This document shows, one piece after another, positions 52,760-63,882 of a DNA stretch of 64,000 bases. This stretch comes from Streptomyces shenzhenensis (GTDB lineage: Bacteria > Actinomycetota > Actinomycetes > Streptomycetales > Streptomycetaceae): positions 231,421 to 295,420 of the forward strand of contig NZ_JAJONF010000007.1 in assembly GCF_021462265.1 (NCBI RefSeq), read 5' to 3'. The notes beneath the pieces were generated by a model, which saw only the letters and a list, made by a program, of their open reading frames with translations, made no database searches and was not told the origin of the DNA. How positions within the stretch are numbered: position 1 is the stretch's first letter; each line of letters starts with the position of its first letter. Made by a program: the position numbers and the translations under genes.

Positions 52760-53719
52760 GTGAGGGACACGAAAGAGAGCCGGCTGCTCCTGGTGCTGCT
52801 GATCGCCATCGCGTTCGCGCTGATCACAGTGGACATCCGAGGTGGCAGGAACTCCCCGGTCGACGGCGCCCGGCAGGCCGCGGCCGCGGTCTTCGGCCCG
52901 ATCGAGAACGGCACGTCGACGGTGGTGGACCCGGTCGGAAACGCCGTCTCCGCCATCCGTGACTCCGGAGAGCGGCACGACCGGCTGGCCCGGCTGGAGA
53001 AGGAGAACGCGACCCTCAAGGCGAAACTCGGCAGCGGCGACCGCAACCGCAGCCGCCTGGCGCAGCTCGACAAGATGCTGAACATCGCCGCCGAGGGCCA
53101 GTACGGCATCAAGGGCGCCCAGGTCATCGCCATAGGGTCGGCGCAGGGCTTCTCCTGGACCATCACCATCGATGTCGGCTACAACGACGGCATCAAGCGG
53201 GACATGACCGTACTCAACGGCGACGGCCTGGTCGGCCGCGTGACCACCGTCGGCCCGGACGCCTCCACCGTGCTCCTCGCCAACGACCCCGACTTCACCG
53301 TCGGCACCCGCATGGAGGGCAGCGACGAACTCGGCTTCGCCTCCGGGCAGGGCGACCGCCCGCTGCGCGTCGAACTCCTCAACGGCAAGGCCGAGGTGAA
53401 GAAGGGCGACCGGATCGTCACCTTCGGCTCCCAGAACGACAAGCCGTTCGTTCCCGGGGTCCCGGTCGGCACCGTCACCGGCGTCGACCCGTCCAACGGC
53501 GGCCTCACCCGCACCCTGTACGTCACGCCGTTCGTGTCCTTCACCAAGCTCGACGTCGTCGGCGTGGTCGTCGAGGCACCGAAGAAGGACCCACGTGACG
53601 AGGTGCTCCCGGCCAAGCCCAGGCCGACCCCGACCCCGACGGTGACCGTCACGGTCACCCCGTCCGCGAGCGCGAGCGCGGGCCCCAACGGCACCGGCAC
53701 CAACAACCAGCAGCAGTAG
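52760..53719 (+). CDS. mreC: Rod shape-determining protein MreC
   Basis: A single-pass membrane scaffold of the elongation/spore-wall complex, linking MreB to PBP2 and RodA. 319 residues from the GTG at 52760 (VRDTKESRLLLVLLIAIAFAL). The transmembrane helix is at about 8-25 and the coiled coil at about 70-105 (RHDRLARLEKENATLKAKL). The two beta-barrel domains of MreC follow (GDGLVGRVTTVGPDASTVLLANDPDFTVG). The C-terminal tail is rich in Pro/Thr/Val (PTPTPTVTVTVT). The ribosome-binding site is weak, and the frame is open further upstream without coding character. Confidence 0.92.
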   Translation: MRDTKESRLLLVLLIAIAFALITVDIRGGRNSPVDGARQAAAAVFGPIENGTSTVVDPVGNAVSAIRDSGERHDRLARLEKENATLKAKLGSGDRNRSRLAQLDKMLNIAAEGQYGIKGAQVIAIGSAQGFSWTITIDVGYNDGIKRDMTVLNGDGLVGRVTTVGPDASTVLLANDPDFTVGTRMEGSDELGFASGQGDRPLRVELLNGKAEVKKGDRIVTFGSQNDKPFVPGVPVGTVTGVDPSNGGLTRTLYVTPFVSFTKLDVVGVVVEAPKKDPRDEVLPAKPRPTPTPTVTVTVTPSASASAGPNGTGTNNQQQ

Positions 53720-53732
53720 GAGCGAATCCCCC

Positions 53733-54410
53733 ATGCGTGTCAACCGGATCCTGCTCTCCTCCGCCCTGGTCGTCGTCGCCCTTGTCATCCAGGTGAGCGT
53801 CCTCGCCCGCCTCCACCTGCCCGGCGCCGTCCCCGATCTCATGCTGCTCACCGTCCTCGGCCTCGCCATGGTGTACGGCCATGTGGGCGGCGCCCTCGTC
53901 GGTTTCGGCGCCGGACTCCTCGCCGACCTCGCCCCGCCCGCCGACCACGCGGCCGGCCGCTACGCCCTGGTGCTGTGCGTCGTCGGCTACTTCGCCGGCC
54001 TCATCAAGCCGGAGAACGGCCGCCTGAAGTCCGCGACCGGCCCGATGCTCGTCGTGGTCGCCGCCGCCATCGGCTCCACCCTGCTGTACGCGGGCGTCGG
54101 CGCCCTCGTCGGCGACACCGCCGCCCGGCACGTCGGCATGACCAGCCTGCTGGTCACGGCCGGCCTCTACGACCTGCTGCTCGCCCCGTTCGTGGTCCCC
54201 GGCGTCATGGCCCTGGCCCGCCGCGCCGACAACGACCCGCTGACGGAGGCCAACTCCGGCGGCAGGGCGGGCGACATCTCCGCGGGCTGGATCTCCTCCG
54301 GCACCGGAATGCGCATCGGCGGCCGGCGCGGCGGCTTCGGCGGCCTCAAGGCCAAGGTCCGCACCCGCACCGTCCGGGTCGGCCGCATCAAGGGGGTCAA
54401 GCGCCTGTGA
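53733..54410 (+). CDS. mreD: Rod shape-determining protein MreD
   Basis: An integral membrane component of the Mre complex with five to six helices in the first 160 residues (NRILLSSALVVVALVIQVSVL ... VPDLMLLTVLGLAMVYG, GFGAGLLADLAPPADHAAGRYALVLCVVGYFAG). A basic C-terminal tail follows (GLKAKVRTRTVRVGRIKGVKRL), longer than in Bacillus MreD. It starts 13 bp after mreC with GGAGCGAA upstream. Confidence 0.92.
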   Translation: MRVNRILLSSALVVVALVIQVSVLARLHLPGAVPDLMLLTVLGLAMVYGHVGGALVGFGAGLLADLAPPADHAAGRYALVLCVVGYFAGLIKPENGRLKSATGPMLVVVAAAIGSTLLYAGVGALVGDTAARHVGMTSLLVTAGLYDLLLAPFVVPGVMALARRADNDPLTEANSGGRAGDISAGWISSGTGMRIGGRRGGFGGLKAKVRTRTVRVGRIKGVKRL

Positions 54411-54525
54411 ACACGGGGCAGTTCACCCGAAAGGGTGCACCGGGGCGGAACGCGGCCTCACAGGTCCGTCGTTCATCATTCGTACGCGCAGGCGCAGGTG
54501 TGCAGGGAGAGGGGGAGCCAGCCCA

Positions 54526-56781
54526 GTGACCAACATTCCCGAGACCGGTCGGAGCCCACGGGTCCAGATCCGGCTCGTCGTCATCCAGATCCTCGTCCTC
54601 TCCCTGCTCGGCACCCTCGGCGGCCGCCTGTGGTACCTGCAGATCCGCGAGGGCGCGGAATACCAGAAGGAGGCCTCCGGCAACCACGTCCAGCAGGTCG
54701 TCGACCCCGCCGTGCGCGGCTCGATCCTGGACGCCCGCGGAGTCCCCCTCGCGGACAACGAGACCCGGCTGGTCGTCTCCGCCTCCCGCACCGACCTGCT
54801 CAAGCAGAAGGACGACGGCAAGGCGGTCCTGACCAAACTCGCGGGCGTCCTCGGGATGAGCCCCACGGAGGTCATGCAGAAGGTCCGCCTCTGCGACGCC
54901 AAGACCCCCCAGCCCTGCTGGAACGGCTCGCCGTACCAGCCGATCCCGATCACCGACGAGGCCACCGCCAAGCAGGCCCTGCAGATCCGCGAGCGCTCCG
55001 AGGACTTCCCCGGCATCACGGCCGAGCCCGAGGCGGTGCGCCGCTACCCGGGCCCCGGCAAGTCCAACACCGCCCAGGTCCTCGGCTACCTCTCCCCGGT
55101 CACCGACGACGAGATCCAGCAGGCCAAGGACACCTCCTCGCCCTACCTGCGCTCCGACATGGTCGGCCGCTCCGGCCTGGAGCGGGAGTACGACAAGGAA
55201 CTGCGCGGCAAGGCCGGTGTCACCCGCTACGAGGTCGACAACCTCGGCCGCGTCATCGGCAAGGCCAAGTCCGATGCCGCCCAGTCCGGTTCCAACCTGG
55301 TCACCAGCATCGACTCCCGGGTGCAGCGGGTCGCCGAGAACGAGCTGGACAAGGCGATGAAGGCCGCCCGCCAGCAGTACGACAGCATCACCCACGAGAA
55401 CTACAAGGCCGACTCCGGCGCCGTCATCGTGATGGAGGCCAGGACCGGCCGGATCGTCGCCATGGCCTCCGCCCCGACCTACGACCCCAACGCGTGGGTC
55501 GGCGGCATCTCCGCCAAGGACTACAAGGCCCTCACCGGCAAGGACTCCGACTACCCGCTGCTGAACCGGGCCATACAGGGTCAGGCGGCCCCCGGTTCGA
55601 CGTTCAAGGTGGTCTCCACCGCCGCCGCGGTCAACGCCGGTTACGCCTGGGACGGCGGCTACCCCTGCACCAGCTCCTACTCGGTGGGCGGCCAGGTCTT
55701 CAAGAACTTCGAGGGCGAGAACTTCGGCGACATCTCCCTGGGCCGCGCCCTGGAGGTCTCCTGTGACACCGTCTTCTACGGCCTCGCCGACCGCGAGTGG
55801 AAGAAGGACGGCGGCATCAACCCGAAGCCGGGCCAGCCGAAGGACTACTTCTTCAAGACCGCCCACCAGTTCGGCCTCGGCAAGGAGACCGGCGTCGACC
55901 TGCCCAACGAGGTCACCGGCCGCGTCCCCGACCGCCAGTGGAAGATCGACTACTGGAAGGCCAACAAGGACGCCTGGTGCAAGTCCGGGAAGAAGGACGG
56001 CACCTACGTCCAGAAGATCGAGTACGAGAACTGCCTCGAAGGCAACAAGATGCGCGAGGGCGACGAGATCAACTACTCCATCGGCCAGGGCGACACCCTC
56101 GTCACGCCTCTCCAAGAGGCGATGATCTACAGCGCCGTGGCCAACGGCGGCACCGAGTACCAGCCGACCATCGGCAAGGCGATCATCAGCGCCGACGGCA
56201 AGACCGTCCAGGAGATCAAGCCCAAGGTGGTGCGCAAGCTGCCGGTCACCCAGGCCACCATCAAGGGCATGGACGAGGCCTTCGCGGGCGTCATCACGCG
56301 CGGTACGGCGGCCTGGAAGTTCGGCGGCTGGCCGCAGGACAAGATCGCCCTGCACGGCAAGACCGGTACCGCCGAGGTCTACGGCAAGCAGACCACGTCG
56401 TGGCTGGCCACCTACAGCAAGGACTACACGGTCATCATGACCATCTCCCAGGCCGGTACCGGTTCCGGTGCCTCCGGTGAGGCGGTCCGCAACATCTACA
56501 GCGCGCTGTACGGCGTGGCGGCCGACGGCTCCGTCGACAAGTCGAAGGCGCTGCTCTACACCCCGCAGCAGGGCCTGCCGAAGGTCCGCACGGACGGCAC
56601 GATCGACTCCCCGAAGATCTCCAAGGACCCCGCGAAGGACTTCCAGGTCTTCTCCCAGCAGGGCGACAAGACCACCGGCAACGGACAGACCCCGGCCGCC
56701 ACCACGGCCTCCCCGTCCGCGGGCAACCGCACCACCCGCAGGCGACCGCGCAGGCGGGGCAGCCGGAGGATGCTCACATGA
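54526..56781 (+). CDS. mrdA: Penicillin-binding protein 2 (class B transpeptidase)
   Basis: This monofunctional D,D-transpeptidase crosslinks peptidoglycan made by RodA. 751 residues from a GTG. A cytoplasmic N-terminus is followed by an anchor helix (LVVIQILVLSLLGTLGGRLWYL) and the non-catalytic dimerisation domain (VRGSILDARGVPLADNETR). The transpeptidase domain has S-x-x-K in PGSTFKVV (Ser about 358) and KTGT in LHGKTGTAEV (about 611). The last 18 residues are unusually Arg-rich (NRTTRRRPRRRGSRRMLT) for an extracytoplasmic tail and may reflect a frameshift. The stop overlaps the rodA start (ATGA). Confidence 0.95.
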   Translation: MTNIPETGRSPRVQIRLVVIQILVLSLLGTLGGRLWYLQIREGAEYQKEASGNHVQQVVDPAVRGSILDARGVPLADNETRLVVSASRTDLLKQKDDGKAVLTKLAGVLGMSPTEVMQKVRLCDAKTPQPCWNGSPYQPIPITDEATAKQALQIRERSEDFPGITAEPEAVRRYPGPGKSNTAQVLGYLSPVTDDEIQQAKDTSSPYLRSDMVGRSGLEREYDKELRGKAGVTRYEVDNLGRVIGKAKSDAAQSGSNLVTSIDSRVQRVAENELDKAMKAARQQYDSITHENYKADSGAVIVMEARTGRIVAMASAPTYDPNAWVGGISAKDYKALTGKDSDYPLLNRAIQGQAAPGSTFKVVSTAAAVNAGYAWDGGYPCTSSYSVGGQVFKNFEGENFGDISLGRALEVSCDTVFYGLADREWKKDGGINPKPGQPKDYFFKTAHQFGLGKETGVDLPNEVTGRVPDRQWKIDYWKANKDAWCKSGKKDGTYVQKIEYENCLEGNKMREGDEINYSIGQGDTLVTPLQEAMIYSAVANGGTEYQPTIGKAIISADGKTVQEIKPKVVRKLPVTQATIKGMDEAFAGVITRGTAAWKFGGWPQDKIALHGKTGTAEVYGKQTTSWLATYSKDYTVIMTISQAGTGSGASGEAVRNIYSALYGVAADGSVDKSKALLYTPQQGLPKVRTDGTIDSPKISKDPAKDFQVFSQQGDKTTGNGQTPAATTASPSAGNRTTRRRPRRRGSRRMLT

Positions 56782-57977
56782 CCGGCGTCAACAGTTTCTC
56801 CGTCTCCGGGTACGGCCCGGCACGCCCCGGCTGGACCAGGGTCTTCGCCCGCGACTCGCTGACCCGCCGGCTGGACTGGCCGATGCTGCTGGCGGCGGTC
56901 GCCCTGTCCCTGCTCGGCTCGGTGCTGGTGTACTCGGCGACCCGCAACCGCACCGAGATCAACCAGGGCGACCAGTACTACTTCCTGGTCCGGCACCTGA
57001 TGAACATGGGCATCGGGCTCGCCCTGATGATCGGCACCATCTGGGTCGGCCACCGCCAGCTCCGCAACGCCGTACCGATCCTCTACGGCCTCTCCCTGCT
57101 AGGCATCCTCGCGGTGCTCACCCCGCTGGGCGCCACCATCAACGGCAGCCGCAACTGGATCGTCTTCGGCGGTGGCTTCTCGCTGCAGCCCGCCGAGTTC
57201 GTGAAGATCACGATCATTCTGGGCATGGCGATGATACTGGCGGCGCGGGTGGACGCCGGTGACAAGAAGTACCCCGACCACCGCACCGTCCTGCAGTCCC
57301 TGGGCCTGGCCGCGGTCCCGATCCTTGTCGTGCTGCTCATGCCCGACCTCGGCACGGTCCTGGTCATGGTGACCATCATCCTCGGCGTGCTGCTCGCCTC
57401 CGGCGCCTCCAACCGCTGGGTCTTCGGCCTGCTCACCGCCGGCGTGATCGGCTGCGTCGCCATCTGGCAGCTGCACATCCTGGACGAGTACCAGATCGCC
57501 CGCTTCGCCGCCTTCGCCAACCCGAGCCTCGACCCGGCCGGCGTCGGATACAACACCAACCAGGCCCGCATCGCGATCGGCTCCGGCGGCCTGACCGGCG
57601 CGGGTCTCTTCCACGGCTCGCAGACCACCGGCCAGTTCGTCCCCGAGCAGCAGACCGACTTCGTCTTCACGGTCGCGGGGGAGGAGCTGGGCTTCGTCGG
57701 CGCGGGCCTGATCATCCTGCTCCTCGGCGTCGTCCTGTGGCGCGCCTGCCGTATCGCCCGCGAGACGACCGAGCTGTACGGCACGATCGTCGCGGCGGGG
57801 ATCGTGGCGTGGTTCGCGTTCCAGGCGTTCGAGAACATCGGTATGACCCTCGGCATCATGCCGGTCACCGGCCTTCCGCTGCCGTTCGTGTCGTACGGCG
57901 GCTCGTCGATGTTCGCGGTGTGGGTGGCGGTGGGGCTGCTGCAGTCGATCAGGGTGCAGCGGCCGATGTCGGCATAG
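56778..57977 (+). CDS. rodA: FtsW/RodA/SpoVE family peptidoglycan glycosyltransferase
   Basis: This SEDS lipid II polymerase has 399 residues and about 10 transmembrane helices. It works with the PBP2 encoded directly upstream; the counterpart in S. coelicolor is sfr. SEDS features include NGSRNWIVFGGGFSLQPAEFVKI, the catalytic loop with FVPEQQTDFVFTVAGEELGF, and the C-terminal GLPLPFVSYGGSSMFAVWVAVGLL. The ATG overlaps the PBP2 stop by 4 nt. A strong terminator follows, ending the mre operon. Confidence 0.96.
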   Translation: MTGVNSFSVSGYGPARPGWTRVFARDSLTRRLDWPMLLAAVALSLLGSVLVYSATRNRTEINQGDQYYFLVRHLMNMGIGLALMIGTIWVGHRQLRNAVPILYGLSLLGILAVLTPLGATINGSRNWIVFGGGFSLQPAEFVKITIILGMAMILAARVDAGDKKYPDHRTVLQSLGLAAVPILVVLLMPDLGTVLVMVTIILGVLLASGASNRWVFGLLTAGVIGCVAIWQLHILDEYQIARFAAFANPSLDPAGVGYNTNQARIAIGSGGLTGAGLFHGSQTTGQFVPEQQTDFVFTVAGEELGFVGAGLIILLLGVVLWRACRIARETTELYGTIVAAGIVAWFAFQAFENIGMTLGIMPVTGLPLPFVSYGGSSMFAVWVAVGLLQSIRVQRPMSA

Positions 57978-58000
57978 CCGGCCGCACCCCGGGAACCCGC

Positions 58001-58035
58001 AGAGGTGAACACGCCCACCCGGCGTGTTCACCTCT
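58001..58035 (+). terminator. Terminator of the mre-PBP2-rodA operon
   Basis: Perfect 14-bp arms (AGAGGTGAACACGC / GCGTGTTCACCTCT) and a 7-nt loop, followed by CATTCCC. Confidence 0.8.
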
Positions 58036-58112
58036 CATTCCCATCCGTTATTCCTCTGATTTACCCGCATTGGCCCCTGCCCCTGCGGCGGCCCCCGCAC
58101 TAGATTCAACTC

Positions 58113-59618
58113 ATGGCGGACACGAAGCGTGAAATCGAGCGCAAGTATGAATCCGATGACAGTGGCCTGCCCGACCTGACCGGCGTCGCCGGAGTCGCGA
58201 ACGTCGTCGACAAGGGCACCGCCGAACTCGACGCGACCTACCACGACACCTCGGACCTGCGCCTGGCCTCGGCCAAGGTCACCCTGCGCCGCCGCAGCGG
58301 AGGCACCGACGCCGGCTGGCACCTCAAACTCCCCGTCGCCCCCGGCGTCCGGGACGAGATCCACGCCCCCCTCTCCGACACGCTCCCCGGCGAACTCGCC
58401 GCCCTGACCCGCTCCCGGGTCCGCGAGGGCCGTCTGGTCCCGGTGGTCCGGCTGCGCACCACCCGCGACATCCAGCACCTCGTCGACGCCCACGGCGCCC
58501 TGCTCGCCGAGGTGAGCGTCGACCGCGTCCGGGCCGACCGGCTCTTCGGCGGCGAGGGCAGGGCACAGTGGACCGAGATCGAGGTGGAACTCGCCGACGG
58601 CGGCGACCCCGCCTTCCTCGACAAGGTGGAGAAACGACTCGGCAAAGCGGGCGTGCGCCCCTCGAAGTCCGCGTCGAAACTGGCCCGCGCCCTGGCCGAG
58701 ACCAAGGGCGGCAAGCCCCGCCCGCCGAAGACCGGCACGACCCCGCCGGTCACGGCAGGCGACCACGTCATGGCCTACGTCCGCGCCCAGCGCGACGCGA
58801 TCGTCGAACTCGACCCGGCCGTCCGCCTGGACACCGAGGAGGGCGTGCACGACATGCGGGTCGCCACCCGCCGGCTGCGCAGCACCTTCCGCACCTTCCG
58901 CAAGGTCCTCGACCGCCAGGTCACCGACCCCGTCGCCGACGAGCTGAAATGGCTCGCCGGCGAACTGGGCGTCGGCCGCGACCAGGAGGTCCTCGCCGAA
59001 CGCCTGCTGTCCGCCCTCGCCGACGTACCCCCCGCCCTCGTCCACGGCCCCGTCCACGACCGCCTGCACCACTGGGCCGAGGCGAGCGCACACGGCTCCC
59101 GCGCCCGGCTCCTCGGCGTCCTCGACTCGGCTCGCTACCTGACGCTCCTCGACACCCTGGACGCCCTGGCCGCCGACCCGCCCCTGCTGAAGGCGGCCGC
59201 CGGCGACCCCGCGAAGGTCCTCGCCAAGGCCGTACACAAAGACTTCGACAAGGTCACCGACCTGATCGAGACGGCCATGGCCCAGCCCCCCGGCCACGAC
59301 CGCGACCTCGGCCTGCACGAGGCCCGCAAGAAGGCCAAGCGCACCCGCTACGCGGCCGAGGCGGCCGACCCCGCCCTCGGCAAACCGGCCAGGACGACGA
59401 CCAAGGCCATGAAGTCCCTGCAGAGCATGCTCGGCGAGCACCAGGACAGCGTGATGGCCCGCGTGACGCTGCGCGAGCTGTCCGCCGTGGCCCACGCGGC
59501 CGGGGAGAGCGCGTTCACCTACGGGCTGCTGTACGGCCGCGAGGAACAGCGGGCGGCGGCGGTCGAGGCCGGGGCACCGGACGCCTGGGAGAACATCAAG
59601 GCCGAGGCACCCCTGTGA
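58113..59618 (+). CDS. CYTH-CHAD domain protein
   Basis: 501 residues. The N-terminal CYTH domain (about 1-200) is a triphosphate tunnel fold with the ExExK motif in REIERKY at residues 6-12 and paired basic strands (LRRRSG, WHLKLPV). The C-terminal CHAD domain (about 215-500) is helical with conserved His/Arg (VHDMRVATRRLRSTFRTF, LHEARKKAKRTRYAAEAA). CHAD domains bind polyphosphate, and CYTH domains hydrolyse or bind triphosphates, so a polyphosphate-related role is likely. It is a single gene after the mre operon terminator. Confidence 0.92.
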   Translation: MADTKREIERKYESDDSGLPDLTGVAGVANVVDKGTAELDATYHDTSDLRLASAKVTLRRRSGGTDAGWHLKLPVAPGVRDEIHAPLSDTLPGELAALTRSRVREGRLVPVVRLRTTRDIQHLVDAHGALLAEVSVDRVRADRLFGGEGRAQWTEIEVELADGGDPAFLDKVEKRLGKAGVRPSKSASKLARALAETKGGKPRPPKTGTTPPVTAGDHVMAYVRAQRDAIVELDPAVRLDTEEGVHDMRVATRRLRSTFRTFRKVLDRQVTDPVADELKWLAGELGVGRDQEVLAERLLSALADVPPALVHGPVHDRLHHWAEASAHGSRARLLGVLDSARYLTLLDTLDALAADPPLLKAAAGDPAKVLAKAVHKDFDKVTDLIETAMAQPPGHDRDLGLHEARKKAKRTRYAAEAADPALGKPARTTTKAMKSLQSMLGEHQDSVMARVTLRELSAVAHAAGESAFTYGLLYGREEQRAAAVEAGAPDAWENIKAEAPL

Positions 59619-59722
59619 TCCGGGCGTACGGGGCAGGCCGCCGACCGGGTTAGGCTTGATGGTCACCCTCCCCCAGCCACCGGCCGGGGGCGCCCCCCAG
59701 CCACCTCACAAAGGTCCGCGAG

Positions 59723-61699
<1,977 letters not shown>

Positions 61700-61700
61700 C

Positions 61701-61895
61701 GTGAGTGAGGCGTTGCGGCGGATCGTGGAGGCCTTGGAGGACGGCAACGAGGAAGAGACGGCTGCCGTCCTACGGGCGCTCGGCACTCGGAGTGTGCGGC
61801 AGGGGATCGTGCGAGAGACGCAGCGAACGCCCCTGCCGCAGCCTGGCGGCTCTTCGGCTGTGCATTCCGAGGTGGAGTGGGTCCGAGGGGTTTGA
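61701..61895 (+). pseudogene. Small, possibly truncated ORF after the radical SAM gene
   Basis: A GTG two bases after the radical SAM stop opens 64 codons. The first 35 look coding (VSEALRRIVEALEDGNEEET followed by AAVLRALGTRSV), an acidic amphipathic helix. The remainder runs into the tRNA-like fragment and stops there, as if an original gene was cut by an insertion. There is no recognisable family. Confidence 0.35.
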
Positions 61896-61905
61896 ACCCC
61901 CGAGG
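61873..61905 (-). other. tRNA 3'-end-like fragment, possible attachment site
   Basis: On the minus strand a T-arm-like sequence (GGGGG-TTCAAAC-CCCTC) is followed by acceptor-like GGACCCA. No matching 5' half (TGGGTCC) or anticodon arm lies upstream, so this is not a functional tRNA. Integrative elements commonly leave such fragments at attachment sites. Confidence 0.45.
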
Positions 61906-62150
61906 CAACCGTCTACTCCTGCTCGTTCTGTCACGGAGCCGCTCGCCTGGCGCCGGAGCGGTCGCCATCGCCCGCGTGATACTGGCCTTGACATTCCAAG
62001 TAGACGAGCCGGAGGTTCTTGGCCCGGCCCCGCGGTAGCTGTTGCCCAGTAGCACCAAGCCGCGCCGGCGGGGCGATGACGCGACTCGATGACAGGCAGT
62101 ATCGGCACCAACTCGTCGCCGTCATAGGGGCGGACAGAGTTTGGGGCCGC
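61906..62150. other. Non-coding stretch at the island boundary
   Basis: Lower G+C than the preceding genes. No open frame, repeat or hairpin with support was found. It separates the tRNA-like fragment from the nuclease-like gene. Confidence 0.35.
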
Positions 62151-63095
62151 TCACTCAGACCCAAAGAAGATCTCCGAGACCGGTAGGAAGCAATGGCCGG
62201 TCTGGCTGGCGTGCTTCCTCTTTCGGGCTATCAGCTCGTCCAGTCGGATGCGCTGGTCCAAGACGGCCATGAAGTCGGTGCCGTCCATGGCGATGAACGG
62301 TGTGCTGTAGCCGTAGACGGCCAGCGCATCGGCCGTATAGCCACTCATGCTTATGTACAGGCCGAGCGTGTTCTTTCCCTTGCGCTCGATGTTGCTCTTG
62401 AAGACGTCGAGCAACGGCCGACCAATGGCTTCCTTCCACCACTTGGCCTCAAGGACGTAGTGGTCAGTGTCGTAGATGAAGGCGCCGTCGATCTGCTCGT
62501 GCTTCAGGCTGTATGACGCCCGCGGCTCCAGGTCGTACAGCGCGAACAGTTCGTTGATGAAGCCCTCGAAAGCCGTCCCCCGCTGGTGTGGGTCCGTGGC
62601 GGAGTGCATCACGAAGAACTGTTGCTTCAGGTCTTCATGGGCCTCGGCAAACGCTCTATTGTCTTGGGCCTGCTTGGCACTCGCGGCGATGGCCGCAGCA
62701 TGGGCCTCATGCTCCTTGATAACCTCTTGCTGTTTGCCGGTCCAGCGCCGCAGTTCCGCAACGGCTGCCTTGGCCTTGACTACTTTCTCGGCACCGTCCA
62801 CCTGCCGCTCAAGGTTCGGGAACCGGTCCATGGCGGCGATGTCGAGCATGAGTGCCACGCTTACGTCGAGGTACCGGGCCTCATTGGCACGCAGAAGTTC
62901 CACTACTTGCCAGGCTGTCTCACGCTTCGTCCGGTTGAAGTCGAGCCGGGCTAGCAGCTCGCTATAGTCCTGCAACATGCCCCGGATGTAGCCCTCAAAG
63001 TGGTCCTTGTTCCAGTAGATCAACCAGAGTGCATCGGCCAACGCGTTGTAAGCGCTGGGGTTGATGGCCTTGCTGCGGGCGTTGAACTGTGGCAC
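62151..63095 (-). CDS. Restriction endonuclease-like (Mrr/PD-(D/E)XK) protein
   Basis: 314 residues from the GTG at 63095 (VPQFNARSKAINPSAYNALA), which has AGGAGGGG upstream. The N-terminal about 120 residues are helical (LADALWLIYWNKDHFEGYIRG, ELLARLDFNRTKRETAWQVV). A coiled-coil-like stretch follows (VKAKAAVAELRRWTGKQQEV). The C-terminal part has the layout of a Mrr-type nuclease: RGTAFEGFINELFALYDL, then EQIDGAFIYDTDHYVLEAKW (Asp ... Glu-x-Lys), then QxK-like helix LLDVFKSNIERKGKNTLGL. A role in cleaving foreign DNA is plausible but inferred. Codon use is less G/C-biased than in the housekeeping genes. It stands alone. Confidence 0.75.
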   Translation of the reverse strand: MPQFNARSKAINPSAYNALADALWLIYWNKDHFEGYIRGMLQDYSELLARLDFNRTKRETAWQVVELLRANEARYLDVSVALMLDIAAMDRFPNLERQVDGAEKVVKAKAAVAELRRWTGKQQEVIKEHEAHAAAIAASAKQAQDNRAFAEAHEDLKQQFFVMHSATDPHQRGTAFEGFINELFALYDLEPRASYSLKHEQIDGAFIYDTDHYVLEAKWWKEAIGRPLLDVFKSNIERKGKNTLGLYISMSGYTADALAVYGYSTPFIAMDGTDFMAVLDQRIRLDELIARKRKHASQTGHCFLPVSEIFFGSE

Positions 63096-63218
63096 CGTCC
63101 CCCTCCTCCACACGTACGGTCACCGACCTATCACGGTAGCGCGCAACGACTCGATGATCTGCCCATAGGACGGTGGTTGATCTAGGAAGGCATCGCGACG
63201 GCGTCTCTCGGGGCCCAG

Positions 63219-63296
63219 TGGCACCCCCAGGTCATCGTTTCGAAAGGGGACCAGCCATGCCGGGCCCGGAAGCCAGCGGCCCTCTGGTCGGGCGGA
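63219..63296. repeat. Segment shared with 33792-33876, copy 2
   Basis: Aligns with 33792-33876 over about 80 bp. It contains a ribosome-binding site (AAAGGGGA) and an ATG that is ACG in the other copy. Confidence 0.6.
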
Positions 63297-63427
63297 GGGT
63301 CTCCGGCGGGGTGTTGCAGCGCATCGTCGACGCTTGGCGGACAGCACCGAGGAAGGCACCCGTCAATGCTGTCCGGGCCGTAGCCGCTAGGACCTGTCCG
63401 GCGGATCTTGCTGGTCATGTGGTCTGA
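63257..63427 (+). CDS. Possible 56-residue small protein
   Basis: The ATG with AAAGGGGA 8 nt upstream opens a short frame (MPGPEASGPLVGRRVSGGVL ...), basic and without membrane segments. It begins inside the segment shared with 33792-33876. The other copy has lost the start codon and ends after about 16 codons. Coding status is doubtful. Confidence 0.25.
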   Translation: MPGPEASGPLVGRRVSGGVLQRIVDAWRTAPRKAPVNAVRAVAARTCPADLAGHVV

Positions 63428-63447
63428 GTACCGGGCATGATGCGGGA

Positions 63448-63882
63448 GTGGATGAGTGGGCAGATTTCTTCATCGCGCCTGATGACGAGTCGGCGGCTGC
63501 GGTCAAGGGCTTCAGTCCGCGCCCAGCGTTCAAGATCGTTCCTGTGGGTATCTACGATCCTGCGGATGCTGTAGTCGAGTGGGAGAGCCTCTTCACTGGA
63601 GACAGTCCGCAAGAGCTCATGCGGGCCGGCGAGCCGCAGGTACTGACTGAGATCACGAACGATGGCTGCTACGTCTTCGTGATGTCGAAGCGGCTCCAGG
63701 CCCTGCTCGCGGCTGAGGATCCGCTGCGACTTGAAGATGTGGCTCGTAAGTGGTCGCACCTGCGGCGGGTCGATGGGGAGTTCGTCGAGGAAGGCGAGGC
63801 CGTTAGCCACCTTGCTGAGCTGGCGTCTCTGGCCCGCACTGCCACTGGCCGGGGAGCCCGGCTCTACGGCTCCGTGCGGTAG
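63448..63882 (+). CDS. Hypothetical protein
   Basis: 144 residues from a GTG (VDEWADFFIAPDDESAAAV) with GCGGGA just upstream. The protein is soluble, acidic and mixed alpha/beta (FKIVPVGIYDPADAVVEWESLF; TNDGCYVFVMSKRLQALLA). No family is recognised. The last about 6 codons overlap the 3' end of the opposite-strand transposase gene, so its C-terminus may be shaped by the insertion element. No partner toxin, nuclease or phage gene is directly adjacent. Confidence 0.6.
   Translation: MDEWADFFIAPDDESAAAVKGFSPRPAFKIVPVGIYDPADAVVEWESLFTGDSPQELMRAGEPQVLTEITNDGCYVFVMSKRLQALLAAEDPLRLEDVARKWSHLRRVDGEFVEEGEAVSHLAELASLARTATGRGARLYGSVR

Noticed and set aside
61873..61905. Intact tRNA gene
   Set aside because: Only the T-arm and acceptor-like 3' portion are present; no complementary 5' acceptor strand, D-arm or anticodon arm could be found.
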